From NCBI RefSeq assembly GCF_016907335.1, contig NZ_JAFBBT010000001.1, forward strand, positions 1,860,001 to 1,924,000: a stretch of 64,000 nucleotides of DNA, read 5' to 3'. The translations under genes and the position numbers were made by a program. Every line of letters begins with the position of its first letter. The first letter of the stretch is position 1. This document shows positions 17,432-25,895 of the stretch, one piece after another. The notes under the pieces were generated by a model that was given only the letters and a program-made list of their open reading frames with translations, was not told the DNA's origin and did not search any database. The DNA comes from Curtobacterium herbarum. Its GTDB lineage: Bacteria; Actinomycetota; Actinomycetes; Actinomycetales; Microbacteriaceae.

Positions 17432-18214
17432 TCAGCGGGGGCGGAGGCGCAGAGTCTGGAGGCCGCCATCGACGACGACGTCGGCGCCGGTCGTCGAGCC
17501 GGCGTCTCGGCTGGTGAGGAAGAGGACGGCTTCGGCGATCTCCGCCGGGGCGACGAGTCGACCATGGGGTTGCCGGTCGGCGAGAGCGGCCCGTTCCGCG
17601 GCTGGGTCCGCTGCGGAGTCGAGGAGTCGCTGGACCCACGGTGTGTCTGCGGTTCCCGGGCTGATGCAGTTGACCCGGATCCCTTCGCGGAGGTGGTCGG
17701 CTGCCATCGCTCGGGTGAGTGCGCGGATCGCGCCCTTCGTGGCGCTGTAGAGCGCCCGGTCGGGCAGTCCCGTGGTGGCGGCGATCGAGCAGGTGTTGAC
17801 GATCGACGCGGCACTCGATGCGCGGAGGAAGGGGAGCGTGTGACGGCTGACCCGCACCGCTCCGACGACGTTGACGTCGAAGAGGCGGTGCCACTCCGCG
17901 TCGTCGTTGGTCTCGACCGTGCCCTGCGCGCCGATGCCGGCGTTGTTGACGACGACGTCGAGCCCGCCCATCGCGGCCACGGCCTCGGTGACGGCTGTCG
18001 CGACGGCGCTGTCGTCGCTGATGTCGCAGACCAACGGGAACGCACCCGTCGGCGTTCCGGTGGTGTCGATGTCGAGCACCGACACGGTTGCGCCGCGGGT
18101 GAGCAGCGCACGGGTGACCGCGGCGCCGATCCCGGACGCGCCGCCGGTGACGATCGCGCGGAGCCCGGCGTGACCGGCTGCTTGCCCATCGGTGGAGAGC
18201 GGTTCGTCGTTCAT
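17432..18214 (-). CDS. SDR-family oxidoreductase, sugar-acid (2-keto-3-deoxy-L-fuconate dehydrogenase-like)
   Basis: A 260-residue classical SDR with TGGASGIG (23-30), NNAG (90-93), S143, Y156/K160 and the block NCISPGTADTPWVQRLL (192-208) with RQPHGRL following. The CISPGT.DTPW and RQP.GR sequences resemble 2-keto-3-deoxy-L-fuconate dehydrogenases of L-fucose/L-rhamnose catabolism. Its ATG overlaps the stop of a fumarylacetoacetate-hydrolase-like relic by 4 nt; FAH enzymes work with this dehydrogenase in the same pathway, which supports the assignment. With the partner gene destroyed, the SDR may be a leftover or be expressed from the palindrome-bearing promoter region upstream. Confidence 0.85.
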   Translation of the reverse strand: MNDEPLSTDGQAAGHAGLRAIVTGGASGIGAAVTRALLTRGATVSVLDIDTTGTPTGAFPLVCDISDDSAVATAVTEAVAAMGGLDVVVNNAGIGAQGTVETNDDAEWHRLFDVNVVGAVRVSRHTLPFLRASSAASIVNTCSIAATTGLPDRALYSATKGAIRALTRAMAADHLREGIRVNCISPGTADTPWVQRLLDSAADPAAERAALADRQPHGRLVAPAEIAEAVLFLTSRDAGSTTGADVVVDGGLQTLRLRPR

Positions 18215-18327
18215 GCCTGCCTCGTTTCCTGGCGTCGACGTCCCGGGCCCTCGATGCGGACGTCCACGACGTCGCCGGTGGTCAGGAACGGGTGGTGGCC
18301 AGCGCGGGCGACGCTGCACGAGGTACC
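18211..18327 (-). pseudogene. Relic of a fumarylacetoacetate hydrolase (FAH) gene, C-terminal end only
   Basis: About 38 codons that read GTSCSVARAGHHPFLTTGD, then VVDVRIEGPGRRRQ and a stop that overlaps the SDR start. This matches the end of FAH-family proteins, where GTPxGVG...PPxFLxxGDVVEVEIEGIG precedes a short tail. The N-terminal some 240 residues, with the metal-binding Glu/Asp residues, are absent. Upstream sequence no longer codes for FAH, and an 18-bp palindrome lies 10 nt away. The simplest reading is an internal deletion that fused the operon's promoter region to the 3' end of the gene. Confidence 0.7.
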
Positions 18328-18536
18328 GGCAGCTCCGTCAGACGATCGTCTGACACGCAGAACAGTAGGCGGTTCCGTCCGCTGACGAGGGCGCTGGAAC
18401 TGATGATCGCCAGGGCATGCCCTGAGTGATCGAGCAGCCGACGCCGGAGCCGCCGCGACCGGCAGCGGACGACGGACGACGAGGACCCCCGCTCCCCTGC
18501 CCGGAGGCCGGCAGGACCGGGGGCCCTCGACGGTCA
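18215..18536. other. 322-nt gap between SDR and flgE, scar region
   Basis: The left third holds the FAH relic and the palindrome. The rest (about 18360-18536) has no reading frame with protein-like composition, and only a modest GC-rich inverted repeat near 18487-18524 that could end the flgE transcript. This is where further flagellar genes would be expected in related organisms; none is visible. Confidence 0.6.
18337..18354. promoter_or_regulatory. Perfect 18-bp palindrome, GntR-type operator candidate
   Basis: GTCAGACGATCGTCTGAC is a perfect palindrome. Its form is like operators of GntR/FCD regulators that control sugar-acid operons in Actinobacteria. It precedes the FAH relic and the SDR gene. 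No regulator gene is next to it in the window. Confidence 0.6.
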
Positions 18537-19712
18537 TCAGCGCTTCAGGTTCGTCAGCTCCTGCAGCACTTCGTCCGAGGTGGTGATGATGCGAGCGTTC
18601 GCCTGGAAGCCGCGCTGCGCGACGATCAGGTTGGTGAACTCCTGCGACAGGTCCACGTTCGACATCTCGAGCGTGCCGGCGGCCAGCGAGCCGACGCCCG
18701 CCGATCCGGGGACGCCGACGGTGGCGGCGCCGGAGTTCGCGGTCGCGCGGTAGCCCGACGCGCCGGTCTTCTCGAGGCCCGCCGGGTTGGCGAAGGTGGC
18801 GAGGGCGATCCGGCCGACGGCGAGCGAGGTGCCGTTCGAGAACGTGCCCATCACGGTGCCGTCCTTCGCGATCGAGTAGCTCTTCAGCGACCCGGCCTCG
18901 TGCCCGTTCTGCGACGAGATCGACGCGGTGTTCAGTGCGGCGAACCCGGTCAGCTGGGTCATGTCGACCGCGACGCCGCCGACCTGCAGGGTGGCCCCGC
19001 GGGTGATCTTGCCGTCGGCGCCGAAGGTCACGGTGCCGGTGGCCGAGGCGCCCTGCCCGTTCGACGCGGCGACGCTCCAGCCGGTGGCGGTCTTCGTGTA
19101 GGCGAGCGACAGGGTGTGCTTGGTGCCGGACTGGTCGTAGACGGTGGCGTCGCGGTTGAGGACGTCGCCGGTCTTCGTGTCGGACGGCAGGTTGCCGGTG
19201 ACGCCGGCGGTGCTGGTCGCGGTGGCCGGGGCAGCGGCCTGCAGGGGCAGGGTGATGTCGCTCATCTGCCCGCCGTCGTCGACGACGCCGTCGGTGGCCG
19301 AGTAGCCCTGCACGATCTTGCCGTCGGCGGTGACCAGGCGGCCGTCGGCGTCGAAGTCGAACGCACCGGCGCGGCTGTACACGGTGTCGTTGCCCAGGCG
19401 GGTGACGAAGAAGCCGTCGCCGGAGATCATCAGGTCGGTCGCCTTGCCGGTGGCCTGCGCGGAGCCCTGGGCGAAGTTGGTGGAGACGCCGGCGACCTGC
19501 ACGCCGAGGCCGATCTGCGCCGGGTTGGTGCCGCCGATGCCGGTCTGGGGGCCGCCGGCACCCTGGGTCATCTGCGACAGGGTGTCCTGGAAGACCGTGG
19601 TCGAGGACTTGAAGCCGACGGTGTTGACGTTGGCGATGTTGTTGCCGGTGACGTCGAGCATCTCCTGGTGGGAGCGGAGGCCGGAGATCCCGGAGTAGAG
19701 CGAGCGGAGCAT
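18537..19712 (-). CDS. flgE: Flagellar hook protein FlgE
   Basis: A 391-residue hook subunit, polymerised outside the cell as the universal joint of the flagellum. The N-terminal rod-type motif is MLRSLYSGISGLRSHQ...GNNIANVNTVGFK (to residue 36). The middle has ISGDGFFV and YSRAGAFDFDADGRLV. The C-terminal helix SNVDLSQEFTNLIVAQRGFQANARIITTSDEVLQEL is the conserved export and assembly segment. Last gene of the flgB-flgE run in this window, 45 nt after flgD. Short compared with proteobacterial FlgE (about 400-430) but usual for Actinobacteria. Confidence 0.97.
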   Translation of the reverse strand: MLRSLYSGISGLRSHQEMLDVTGNNIANVNTVGFKSSTTVFQDTLSQMTQGAGGPQTGIGGTNPAQIGLGVQVAGVSTNFAQGSAQATGKATDLMISGDGFFVTRLGNDTVYSRAGAFDFDADGRLVTADGKIVQGYSATDGVVDDGGQMSDITLPLQAAAPATATSTAGVTGNLPSDTKTGDVLNRDATVYDQSGTKHTLSLAYTKTATGWSVAASNGQGASATGTVTFGADGKITRGATLQVGGVAVDMTQLTGFAALNTASISSQNGHEAGSLKSYSIAKDGTVMGTFSNGTSLAVGRIALATFANPAGLEKTGASGYRATANSGAATVGVPGSAGVGSLAAGTLEMSNVDLSQEFTNLIVAQRGFQANARIITTSDEVLQELTNLKR

Positions 19713-19756
19713 GGTGCGTCCCTTCGTGGACGAGGAGTGTGTGGGAAGAGGGTGGG

Positions 19757-20197
19757 TCAGGAACCGGAGGCGGTGGTGATACCGGAGATCACGTCGAGAT
19801 CGACCTCCTTCCCGTTCACGGTCACGGTCGGCACGCTCTTCGCGTAGGACACCGCGGTGGCGGTCCCCGTGACGGCCGCGCCGGAGGCGGCGTCGGTGTA
19901 GCTGACCTGCTTCCCGACGAGGTTCGCGGCGGCCATGCGCATCTGCAGCGAGAAGTCCTCGTTGGCCGTCGTGGTCTGGTTGGTGATCTGTTCCATCATC
20001 GCGAGCTGCGTCTGCTGGCTGATCATCTGGTTCGTGTCCATCGGCGACGACGGGTCCTGGTTGCGCAGCTGCGTCACGAGGAGCTTCATGAAGACCTCGG
20101 AGTCCATCGTCTGCGACCGCGACGAGGTCGGGTTGGCGGCGACTGCGGCGGCGGCCGTGGCGGTGTCCACGGAGCCGGTGATCCCGTCGAGTGGCAT
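19757..20197 (-). CDS. flgD: Flagellar hook capping protein FlgD
   Basis: A 146-residue scaffold that caps the growing hook. The conserved N-terminal region SQTMDSEVFMKLLVTQLRNQDP and SSPMDTNQMISQQTQLAMMEQI is present (about 26-67), followed by a single small beta domain ending DLDVISGITT. It lacks the larger C-terminal domains of enteric FlgD (about 230 residues), as is usual in Gram-positive bacteria. Start at ATG 20197 with upstream AAGGAA. Downstream of fliK and upstream of flgE. Confidence 0.95.
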   Translation of the reverse strand: MPLDGITGSVDTATAAAAVAANPTSSRSQTMDSEVFMKLLVTQLRNQDPSSPMDTNQMISQQTQLAMMEQITNQTTTANEDFSLQMRMAAANLVGKQVSYTDAASGAAVTGTATAVSYAKSVPTVTVNGKEVDLDVISGITTASGS

Positions 20198-20225
20198 GGT
20201 TCTCGTTCCTTGTCGTGGTGGCCGG

Positions 20226-21731
20226 TCAGGCGAGGACGTCGAGTCCCGCGGTGCGGACGGTGGTCGGGGCGGACGGGAGGGCCGGGGCGGTGCCGGTGCG
20301 GGCCTCCCGGCTGGCGGGGTGGTCGGGCTCGCGACCGGTCCCCTCGCGCCCGGCGGTGTCGGCGCCGGCACGGCCCTGGCCGTCGGTGCCGGCGTCCGCC
20401 GGGTGGTTCTGCGCCGACAGGTCGAGCGTGGTGCTCCCACCGGAGTCGCGGCGGAGGTCCGGCAGGATCTGCCGCACCGCGTCGCGCCCCGCGTCGGAGG
20501 CGGCGAACAGCTCCACGTGCATGCCGTGTCCGGTGACGTGGGCGCGGACGGTGACGGGGCCGAGGGCCTCCGGTGTGAGCTGCACGGTCAGGACGTGCTC
20601 GCCGGGGCCGGCGTGCGCGAGGGTGAACAGCGGACGCCCGAGCTGCTGCGCTAGCGGCTGCGGTGCGGAGGCGGGCGCGGCCGGCGCGGACGGCGTTGCG
20701 GTAAGCGCGCCGCTCACGGCAGTGGTGGTCGCGGGGACCGCCAGCAGGGAGGGCGCATCGGTCGCGGCGGTACCGGCCGGGAGGCTCGCCGCGCCCTGGT
20801 CCGCACCGGCTGCGGTCGCGGGGTGGCCGGCCGGGGTGGCGACCGGGGTGGCGGCCGTCGCCGGCGCGGCGACGGCCGCCTGCGCGCCCGGGAGCGCGGC
20901 GGCTGCGTGCCGGGTGGCTGCGTGCTGGTCGGGCGCTGCCGGGGTCGTAGCCGCTGGCGCAGCCACCGCTGCTGCTGCGGTCGACTGTCCGGCGGGAGCG
21001 GTGGGCTGGGTGGCGGCACTGGACGCGAGTGCTGACCCGGCCGGTACCAACGCCGGAGTCCCGACGATGCCCGCAGCCGGGGCGGTGGACGCCGTGTCGT
21101 GAGCCGACGACGATGTCGCGACCGGGGCCGCCGGGGCCGTGCCCATAGCGGCGGCGACGAGCGACACGGGGCTCGGGAGGACCGGGGTCGGCAGGACCGG
21201 TGTCGGTGTGCCGGTCGCGGCGTCGACGCTGGGCCCCGGCGTCTCCGCGCCCGCGTCGTCACCGGTCGTGGCGGTGGTCACGAGCGTGGTGACCGTCCCC
21301 GCTGCCGGGTCCTGCTCGACGACGGCTCCGGCCGTGCCCGTGCCCGTGCGTGTGGCGGCGGTGGTGCCCGGTGTGAGCACGGTCGGGGCGGACTCGGCGG
21401 CGACGGCCTCCATCGTGGCGGCGTCGCTCGGGACGGCGTCGTTCGTGGTGGTACCGGTCGCGGCGGCACCCCGGGTCCCGGGCGTCGGCGCGACGAGTCC
21501 GGCCGCGCTCGCCGTCGGGCTCGCCGTCGGCGCAGCATCCGAGGCGCTCGTGTCCCGCGTCGGTTCCGGTCGTCCCCGGTCGCGCTGGCCAGACCCGGAC
21601 ACCGCGGTCAACGCGGCTCCGAACGCGGCGCCCGACCGGGCCTCGCCCACACCGGATCGCTCCCCCGATGCACGCGGCCGCACCACGGCCGGCACCGACG
21701 GCATCAGCGAACCCGTCGCGAGGGCGCTCAT
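20226..21731 (-). CDS. fliK: Flagellar hook-length control protein FliK
   Basis: A 501-residue secreted ruler that sets hook length and triggers the export switch. Residues about 30-355 are a long disordered Ala/Thr/Pro/Val region with little sequence conservation. The conserved Flg_hook domain follows (about 360-430): LTVQLTPEALGPVTVRAHVTG...MHVELFAASDAGRDAVRQILPDLR. The position between the NlpC/P60 gene and flgD and the 4-nt overlap with the upstream gene support the call. The length of the disordered part is expected to vary between strains. Confidence 0.92.
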   Translation of the reverse strand: MSALATGSLMPSVPAVVRPRASGERSGVGEARSGAAFGAALTAVSGSGQRDRGRPEPTRDTSASDAAPTASPTASAAGLVAPTPGTRGAAATGTTTNDAVPSDAATMEAVAAESAPTVLTPGTTAATRTGTGTAGAVVEQDPAAGTVTTLVTTATTGDDAGAETPGPSVDAATGTPTPVLPTPVLPSPVSLVAAAMGTAPAAPVATSSSAHDTASTAPAAGIVGTPALVPAGSALASSAATQPTAPAGQSTAAAAVAAPAATTPAAPDQHAATRHAAAALPGAQAAVAAPATAATPVATPAGHPATAAGADQGAASLPAGTAATDAPSLLAVPATTTAVSGALTATPSAPAAPASAPQPLAQQLGRPLFTLAHAGPGEHVLTVQLTPEALGPVTVRAHVTGHGMHVELFAASDAGRDAVRQILPDLRRDSGGSTTLDLSAQNHPADAGTDGQGRAGADTAGREGTGREPDHPASREARTGTAPALPSAPTTVRTAGLDVLA

Positions 21732-22483
21732 GCGGCACTCCCGGCGAACAGCGACTGCAGCGCGGCCATCTGCACATCGGTGGCCTTCGGGGCGCTCGGC
21801 GCACCGACCGAGCGGGCGACCTGCGCGGCGGAGGTGGCCGCAGCCTCCTGGCCGGAGGGCACGATGCGGCGGATCGTGGCGATGTCGGAGTCCTTGTACC
21901 AGTTGTCCACGATCCGGACGTCCTTGCCGGGGCGCGGGGCGTGCAAGACCTTGCCGTCGCCGACGTAGATGACGATGTGGCCCTCGCCCCTGGGGACGAT
22001 GAGGTCGCCGGGCTGCGCCTGCGCGAGCGACGGCACCGCGACGCCCATGTCGGCCTGGTCCGGCACGACACGGGGCATCGTGACGCCGAGGTCCTTGAAC
22101 ACGGTCTGCACCAGGCCCGAGCAGTCCATGCCGGCGCGGGTCTCGCCGCCGAACACGTACGGCACGCCCAGGTACTTCTTCGCCGCGGCGACGACGGCGT
22201 CCCCGGTCGCACCGCTGCCGGTGGCCAGGGTGCCGCGCCCGGCGTCGACGGAGGTGGCGGGTGCGGCGGCGCTCGGTCCGGTACCGGTGGTCCCGGCGGA
22301 CGTGGCCGCCGCTCCGAGGCCCGACCAGGCCCCGTTCTCGGTCGCGAGTGCGTCGGCGAAGGTGGACGCGGCGGCCGACGACGCAGCGGCGGAGCCGGCG
22401 GCGGTCCCGGCGGTGCTGCCCTGCAGCGTCTCGATCTGGCTGCGGATCTCGCTGATCCGCGACAGCACGGCGTCGATGCTCAT
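21728..22483 (-). CDS. NlpC/P60 peptidoglycan hydrolase inside the flagellar operon
   Basis: A 251-residue C40-family cysteine peptidase. The catalytic set is visible: C121 in GMDCSGLV, H169 in GEGHIVIY and H181. The N-terminus (SRISEIRSQIETL) is a short coiled coil like that of FliJ-type export cargo, followed by an Ala/Ser/Thr linker to residue 85; no cleavable signal peptide is seen, so the protein may leave through the flagellar export gate. It overlaps fliJ and fliK by 4 nt each. In organisms with this gene the enzyme probably opens peptidoglycan for the rod, a job done by FlgJ in Proteobacteria. Confidence 0.9.
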   Translation of the reverse strand: MSIDAVLSRISEIRSQIETLQGSTAGTAAGSAAASSAAASTFADALATENGAWSGLGAAATSAGTTGTGPSAAAPATSVDAGRGTLATGSGATGDAVVAAAKKYLGVPYVFGGETRAGMDCSGLVQTVFKDLGVTMPRVVPDQADMGVAVPSLAQAQPGDLIVPRGEGHIVIYVGDGKVLHAPRPGKDVRIVDNWYKDSDIATIRRIVPSGQEAAATSAAQVARSVGAPSAPKATDVQMAALQSLFAGSAA

Positions 22484-22905
22484 CGGTGTCCCCCCTCGGT
22501 GCGGCGACGGGCCGCGATCTCGTCGAGCGCGTTCTGCTCGGCACGCAGGTCCTCGGCGGTGACCCGCGTGGTGTGCTGGCCCTCGAGCTTCTCCAGCCCG
22601 AGTGCCGAGCGGCGTGCGGCGTTGTAGGTCTCCTGCGCTCGGTCGGCGTCGGCGCGGCGCGACCGGACGACGGCGTCGAGCTCCTCGAGCATCCCCCGCG
22701 TCGCTGCCCGGGCCGCGGCGACGGCGCTGAGCGTCGCGGCGTCGGTGATCGTCGACGGTTGGTCGTCCAGGGTGCGGCGGGCTGCCATCCGGGCGTCGGC
22801 GGCGTCGCGGACCCGGCCGTTGGCGTCCGCCAGGGTCGCGGTTGCCCGGTCCTGCTCGGCGTGCCGCAGGCGCAGGAGTCCGGCGAGCGGGAAGCGGCGG
22901 GCCAT
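22480..22905 (-). CDS. fliJ: Flagellar export chaperone FliJ
   Basis: A 141-residue predicted antiparallel coiled coil, starting MARRFPLAGLLRLRHAEQDRA, which fits FliJ (MaxF.L..LL.lR...E). FliJ sits in the centre of the FliI ATPase ring and helps move export substrates to FlhA. Sequence conservation is weak, so the call rests on length, the N-terminal pattern and gene order between fliI and the NlpC/P60 gene. The stop overlaps the next start by 4 nt, and its ATG shares a base with the fliI stop. Confidence 0.85.
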   Translation of the reverse strand: MARRFPLAGLLRLRHAEQDRATATLADANGRVRDAADARMAARRTLDDQPSTITDAATLSAVAAARAATRGMLEELDAVVRSRRADADRAQETYNAARRSALGLEKLEGQHTTRVTAEDLRAEQNALDEIAARRRTEGGHR

Positions 22906-24248
22906 CAGACGAGCCCTCCGCCGACACCGAGGGTGCGGACGAGCCCGGCCAGGCGCTCCCACGAGCCGGCGGCGGTGACCTGCTCGGCCATGCCCTGCCG
23001 GAGGAACCCGTCGATGGCGTCCTGGTGGTCGACGGCCGCGTCGACGAGCGGGTTCGTGCCGCGCTGGTACGCACCGACGTCGAGCAGGTCCTGGGCGGCA
23101 CGTCGTGCGGCCATCACCTTCCGGAGCGCGGTCGCGGTCGCACGCTGCTCGGGGGTCGTGACCTTCGAGGCGACGCGGGAGATCGACCCGAGGGCGTCGA
23201 CGGACGGGAAGTGTCCGGTGACGGCGAGCTTCCGGTCGAGGACCACGTGCCCGTCCAGGATGCTGCGGGCGGCGTCGGCGATCGGCTCGTTGTGGTCGTC
23301 GCCGTCGACCAGGACCGTGTAGATCCCGGTGACGCTGCCGACCCGGTCGGTGCCGGCGCGCTCGAGCAGCCCGGCGAGCACCGAGAACGTCGATGGCGGG
23401 TAGCCCCGGGTGGCCGGCGCTTCGCCGACGGACAGGCCGATCTCGCGCTGCGCCATCGCGACGCGGGTGAGCGAGTCCATCATGAGCACGACGTCCTGCC
23501 CGGCGTCGCGGAACGACTCGGCGATCCGGGTCGCCACGAACGCGGCGCGCAGGCGCATCAGGGCGGGCTCGTCGGACGTCGACACGACCACGATCGAGCG
23601 GGCCAGGCCATCGGCGCCCAGGTCGTCCTCCAGGAACTCCCGGACCTCGCGGCCACGCTCGCCGACCAGGGCGATGACGGTGACGGCGGCGTCGCTCCCC
23701 CGCGCGATCATCGACAGCAGCGAGGACTTGCCGACGCCGGAGCCCGCGAACAGGCCCATGCGCTGCCCGCGGCCGACGGTGGTCAAAGTGTCGAGCACGC
23801 GGACGCCGAGCTGCACCGGGGTGTCGATGCGGGTGCGGGCCATCGCGTTCGGGGTGTCGTGGTCGAGCGGCACCCAGGCATCGGCGTCGAGGGGGCCGCG
23901 GTCGTCGATCGGCCGCCCGAGTCCGTCGAGCACCCGGCCGAACAGACCGGTGCCGGTCGGTACGAGCACCGGTCGCCCGGTCGAGCGCACGGGGGTGCCG
24001 GCGGTGATGCCGGTGAGTCGGCCGAGCGGCATGCAGCGGACACCGGAGGCGTCGGTGGCGACGACCTCGACGGCGGTCTGCGGGGTCTCGTCGGCACCGA
24101 CGGTGAGGACCTCGCCGACGTGGGCGTCGAGCCCGGCGACGGTCAGGCCGAGGCCGACGGCGCTCGTCACGGTCCCCACCCGCTGTGGCCGGGCGGCGCG
24201 GAGGGCGTCGTCGAGGCCGCGCGGACGCAGCAGCGTCGCGGCCGTCAC
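22905..24248 (-). CDS. fliI: Flagellum-specific ATP synthase FliI
   Basis: A 447-residue F1-beta-like ATPase that energises flagellar type III export on the cytoplasmic face. Walker A GSGVGKSS is at 169-176 and Walker B VVLMMDSLTR about 253-262 (D258). ALVGERGREVREFLEDDL and GEAPATRGYPPSTF are standard for FliI. Starts with GTG overlapping the fliH stop (GTGA). Its substrates' gate proteins (flhA, flhB, fliP, fliQ, fliR) are not in this window, so the enzyme can only work if they are encoded elsewhere. Confidence 0.96.
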   Translation of the reverse strand: MTAATLLRPRGLDDALRAARPQRVGTVTSAVGLGLTVAGLDAHVGEVLTVGADETPQTAVEVVATDASGVRCMPLGRLTGITAGTPVRSTGRPVLVPTGTGLFGRVLDGLGRPIDDRGPLDADAWVPLDHDTPNAMARTRIDTPVQLGVRVLDTLTTVGRGQRMGLFAGSGVGKSSLLSMIARGSDAAVTVIALVGERGREVREFLEDDLGADGLARSIVVVSTSDEPALMRLRAAFVATRIAESFRDAGQDVVLMMDSLTRVAMAQREIGLSVGEAPATRGYPPSTFSVLAGLLERAGTDRVGSVTGIYTVLVDGDDHNEPIADAARSILDGHVVLDRKLAVTGHFPSVDALGSISRVASKVTTPEQRATATALRKVMAARRAAQDLLDVGAYQRGTNPLVDAAVDHQDAIDGFLRQGMAEQVTAAGSWERLAGLVRTLGVGGGLV

Positions 24249-24865
24249 CGGGCACCGCCGAGTGCGGCACGGGCGCGGGCGAGTGCGGCGTCGATCCGGG
24301 CGTCGAGCAGCCCGTCCGGCAGGTCGACGACGGCGTCACCGTCGCGCAGGGTCGGGTCGGCGACGACGGGCACCGGCACGGTCAGGTCGGCGATCGCGGC
24401 GGCGTCGGCCGGGCTCAGCCGGACCGCGGTCACGACGGGTGCGGCGGCGACGTCGAGCGCGCGGCGGAGTGTCGCCTCGGCGGCGACCGACGGCCCGCCG
24501 ACGACGGTGGGGTCGGTCCGGGAGGCCCGCACCGCGTACCCGACGACGGCCTCGGCCAGGTCGACGGCCGCGCTGGTGACCGACTCCTCCGCGGCGGCGA
24601 GCACCGGCGCGACCCGGTCCCGCAGCGCCGCGGCGGTCCGCTCGAGGACGGCGAGCCGGTCGACGACGAGCGCCTCGAGGTCGGCGAGCCGAGCGGCGTG
24701 CTCGGCGTCCATCCGGGCGCGCACGGCTTCGGTCTCGACCTGGGCGGCGCGGAGTCCGGCGGCGTACCCGGCGGCGTGACCGCGGACGTCGGCGCTGGCG
24801 GCTCGGCGTGCCAGGGCGGCGTCGGTGATCACCGGGAAGGCGACCGGGGCGAAGTGGTCAGTCAA
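24245..24865 (-). CDS. fliH: Flagellar assembly protein FliH
   Basis: A 206-residue protein that binds and regulates FliI. It has an N-terminal region, an Ala/Arg-rich helical middle (about 40-105) and the C-terminal FliH/HrpE domain (about 110-206: AEESVTSAAVDLAEAVVGYAV...LSPADAAAIADL). The proposed start is a TTG that overlaps the end of fliG (TTGACTGA); no ATG or GTG in a good position is seen, so the start is uncertain. Gene order fliG-fliH-fliI supports the call. Confidence 0.88.
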   Translation of the reverse strand: MTDHFAPVAFPVITDAALARRAASADVRGHAAGYAAGLRAAQVETEAVRARMDAEHAARLADLEALVVDRLAVLERTAAALRDRVAPVLAAAEESVTSAAVDLAEAVVGYAVRASRTDPTVVGGPSVAAEATLRRALDVAAAPVVTAVRLSPADAAAIADLTVPVPVVADPTLRDGDAVVDLPDGLLDARIDAALARARAALGGAR

Positions 24866-25895
24866 CGAGCTCGTCCTCCTCGGCGCGGTGGACGGTGATG
24901 ACGCCCTGGGCCTCGAGCTCGCGGACGGAGCGGACGACCTCGGCGCGGGCCTCCTCGACCTGCGATACCCGGACCGGGCCCATCGACTGCAGTTCGTCGT
25001 CGAGCAGCTCGCGGTTGCGCTCGGACACGTTCGCGCGGATCGTCTCGACGACCGGCGTGGACGCACCCTTCATGGCGGTGGCCAGGATCTTCGAGTCGAT
25101 GCCGCGGAGCACCTGCTGGATGTCGCGCGACTCGAGCTTCACGATGTCCTCGAAGGTGAGCATCCGCGAACGGATGTCCTCGGCGAGTTCCGGGTCACGG
25201 GCCTCCAGACCGTCCAGCACGGCCTTCTCGGTGGCGACGTCCGAGCGGTTGATGATCTCGACCAGCGGCGCGATGCCGCCGACGACCTCGACGCTCTCGC
25301 GCGGCGAGACGACGGCCCCGGCGCGCGAGCGCAGGACGCCGGCGACGATGCCGACCGACTCGGGTGTCGCGGTGCCCATGGTGGCGAAGGCCTGCGCGAC
25401 GTCGGTGCGGACGCGCTCGTCGACGCCGGCGAGCACGGCGCTCGCCTGGGCGGGCTGCAGGTGCGCCAGGACGAGTGCGATGGTCTGCGGCAGCTCGCCC
25501 TCGAGCAGGGCGATGACCTGCCCGGGCTCGGCGTCGTCGAGGAACTCGAACGACTGGCCGGCCAGGTTGGACGCGAGCCGGTCCATCACGCCGGCGGCGC
25601 GCTCGGCGCCGAAGGACGCCTCGAGCAGGCCGAGCGCGGTCTCCTTGCCGCCGCGACGGCTGGTGCGACCGGTGCGGGTCAGGCGGTGGAACTCGCCGAG
25701 CGTGCGGTCCACGACCTCGTCGTCGACGCGGCGCATCCGAACGATCTCCTGCGAGATCTCCTCGGCCTCCAGCTCGGTGAACTGCTTCATCACCTCGGCG
25801 GCACGCTCGGTGTCCATCTGCATGAGGATGAGCGCGACCTTCTGCGCCCCGGTCAGCGGTCGGTCGGTGCCGGGCGCGGGGACGACGGCGCTCAC
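24858..25895 (-). CDS. fliG: Flagellar motor switch protein FliG
   Basis: A 345-residue C-ring protein that couples the stators to rotation. Landmarks: LTGAQKVALILMQMDTERAAEVMKQF at the N-terminus, the EIS.EIVRMRRVD segment, the central EHPQTIALVLAHL-type GELPQTIALVLAHLQPAQAS, and the C-terminal torque domain MLTFEDIVKLESRDIQQVLRGID and KGAS with the following NVSERNRELLDDELQSMGPVRVSQVEEA. GTG start overlaps the fliF stop. Its partners FliM and FliN and the stator genes motA and motB are missing from the window. Confidence 0.97.
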   Translation of the reverse strand: MSAVVPAPGTDRPLTGAQKVALILMQMDTERAAEVMKQFTELEAEEISQEIVRMRRVDDEVVDRTLGEFHRLTRTGRTSRRGGKETALGLLEASFGAERAAGVMDRLASNLAGQSFEFLDDAEPGQVIALLEGELPQTIALVLAHLQPAQASAVLAGVDERVRTDVAQAFATMGTATPESVGIVAGVLRSRAGAVVSPRESVEVVGGIAPLVEIINRSDVATEKAVLDGLEARDPELAEDIRSRMLTFEDIVKLESRDIQQVLRGIDSKILATAMKGASTPVVETIRANVSERNRELLDDELQSMGPVRVSQVEEARAEVVRSVRELEAQGVITVHRAEEDELVD

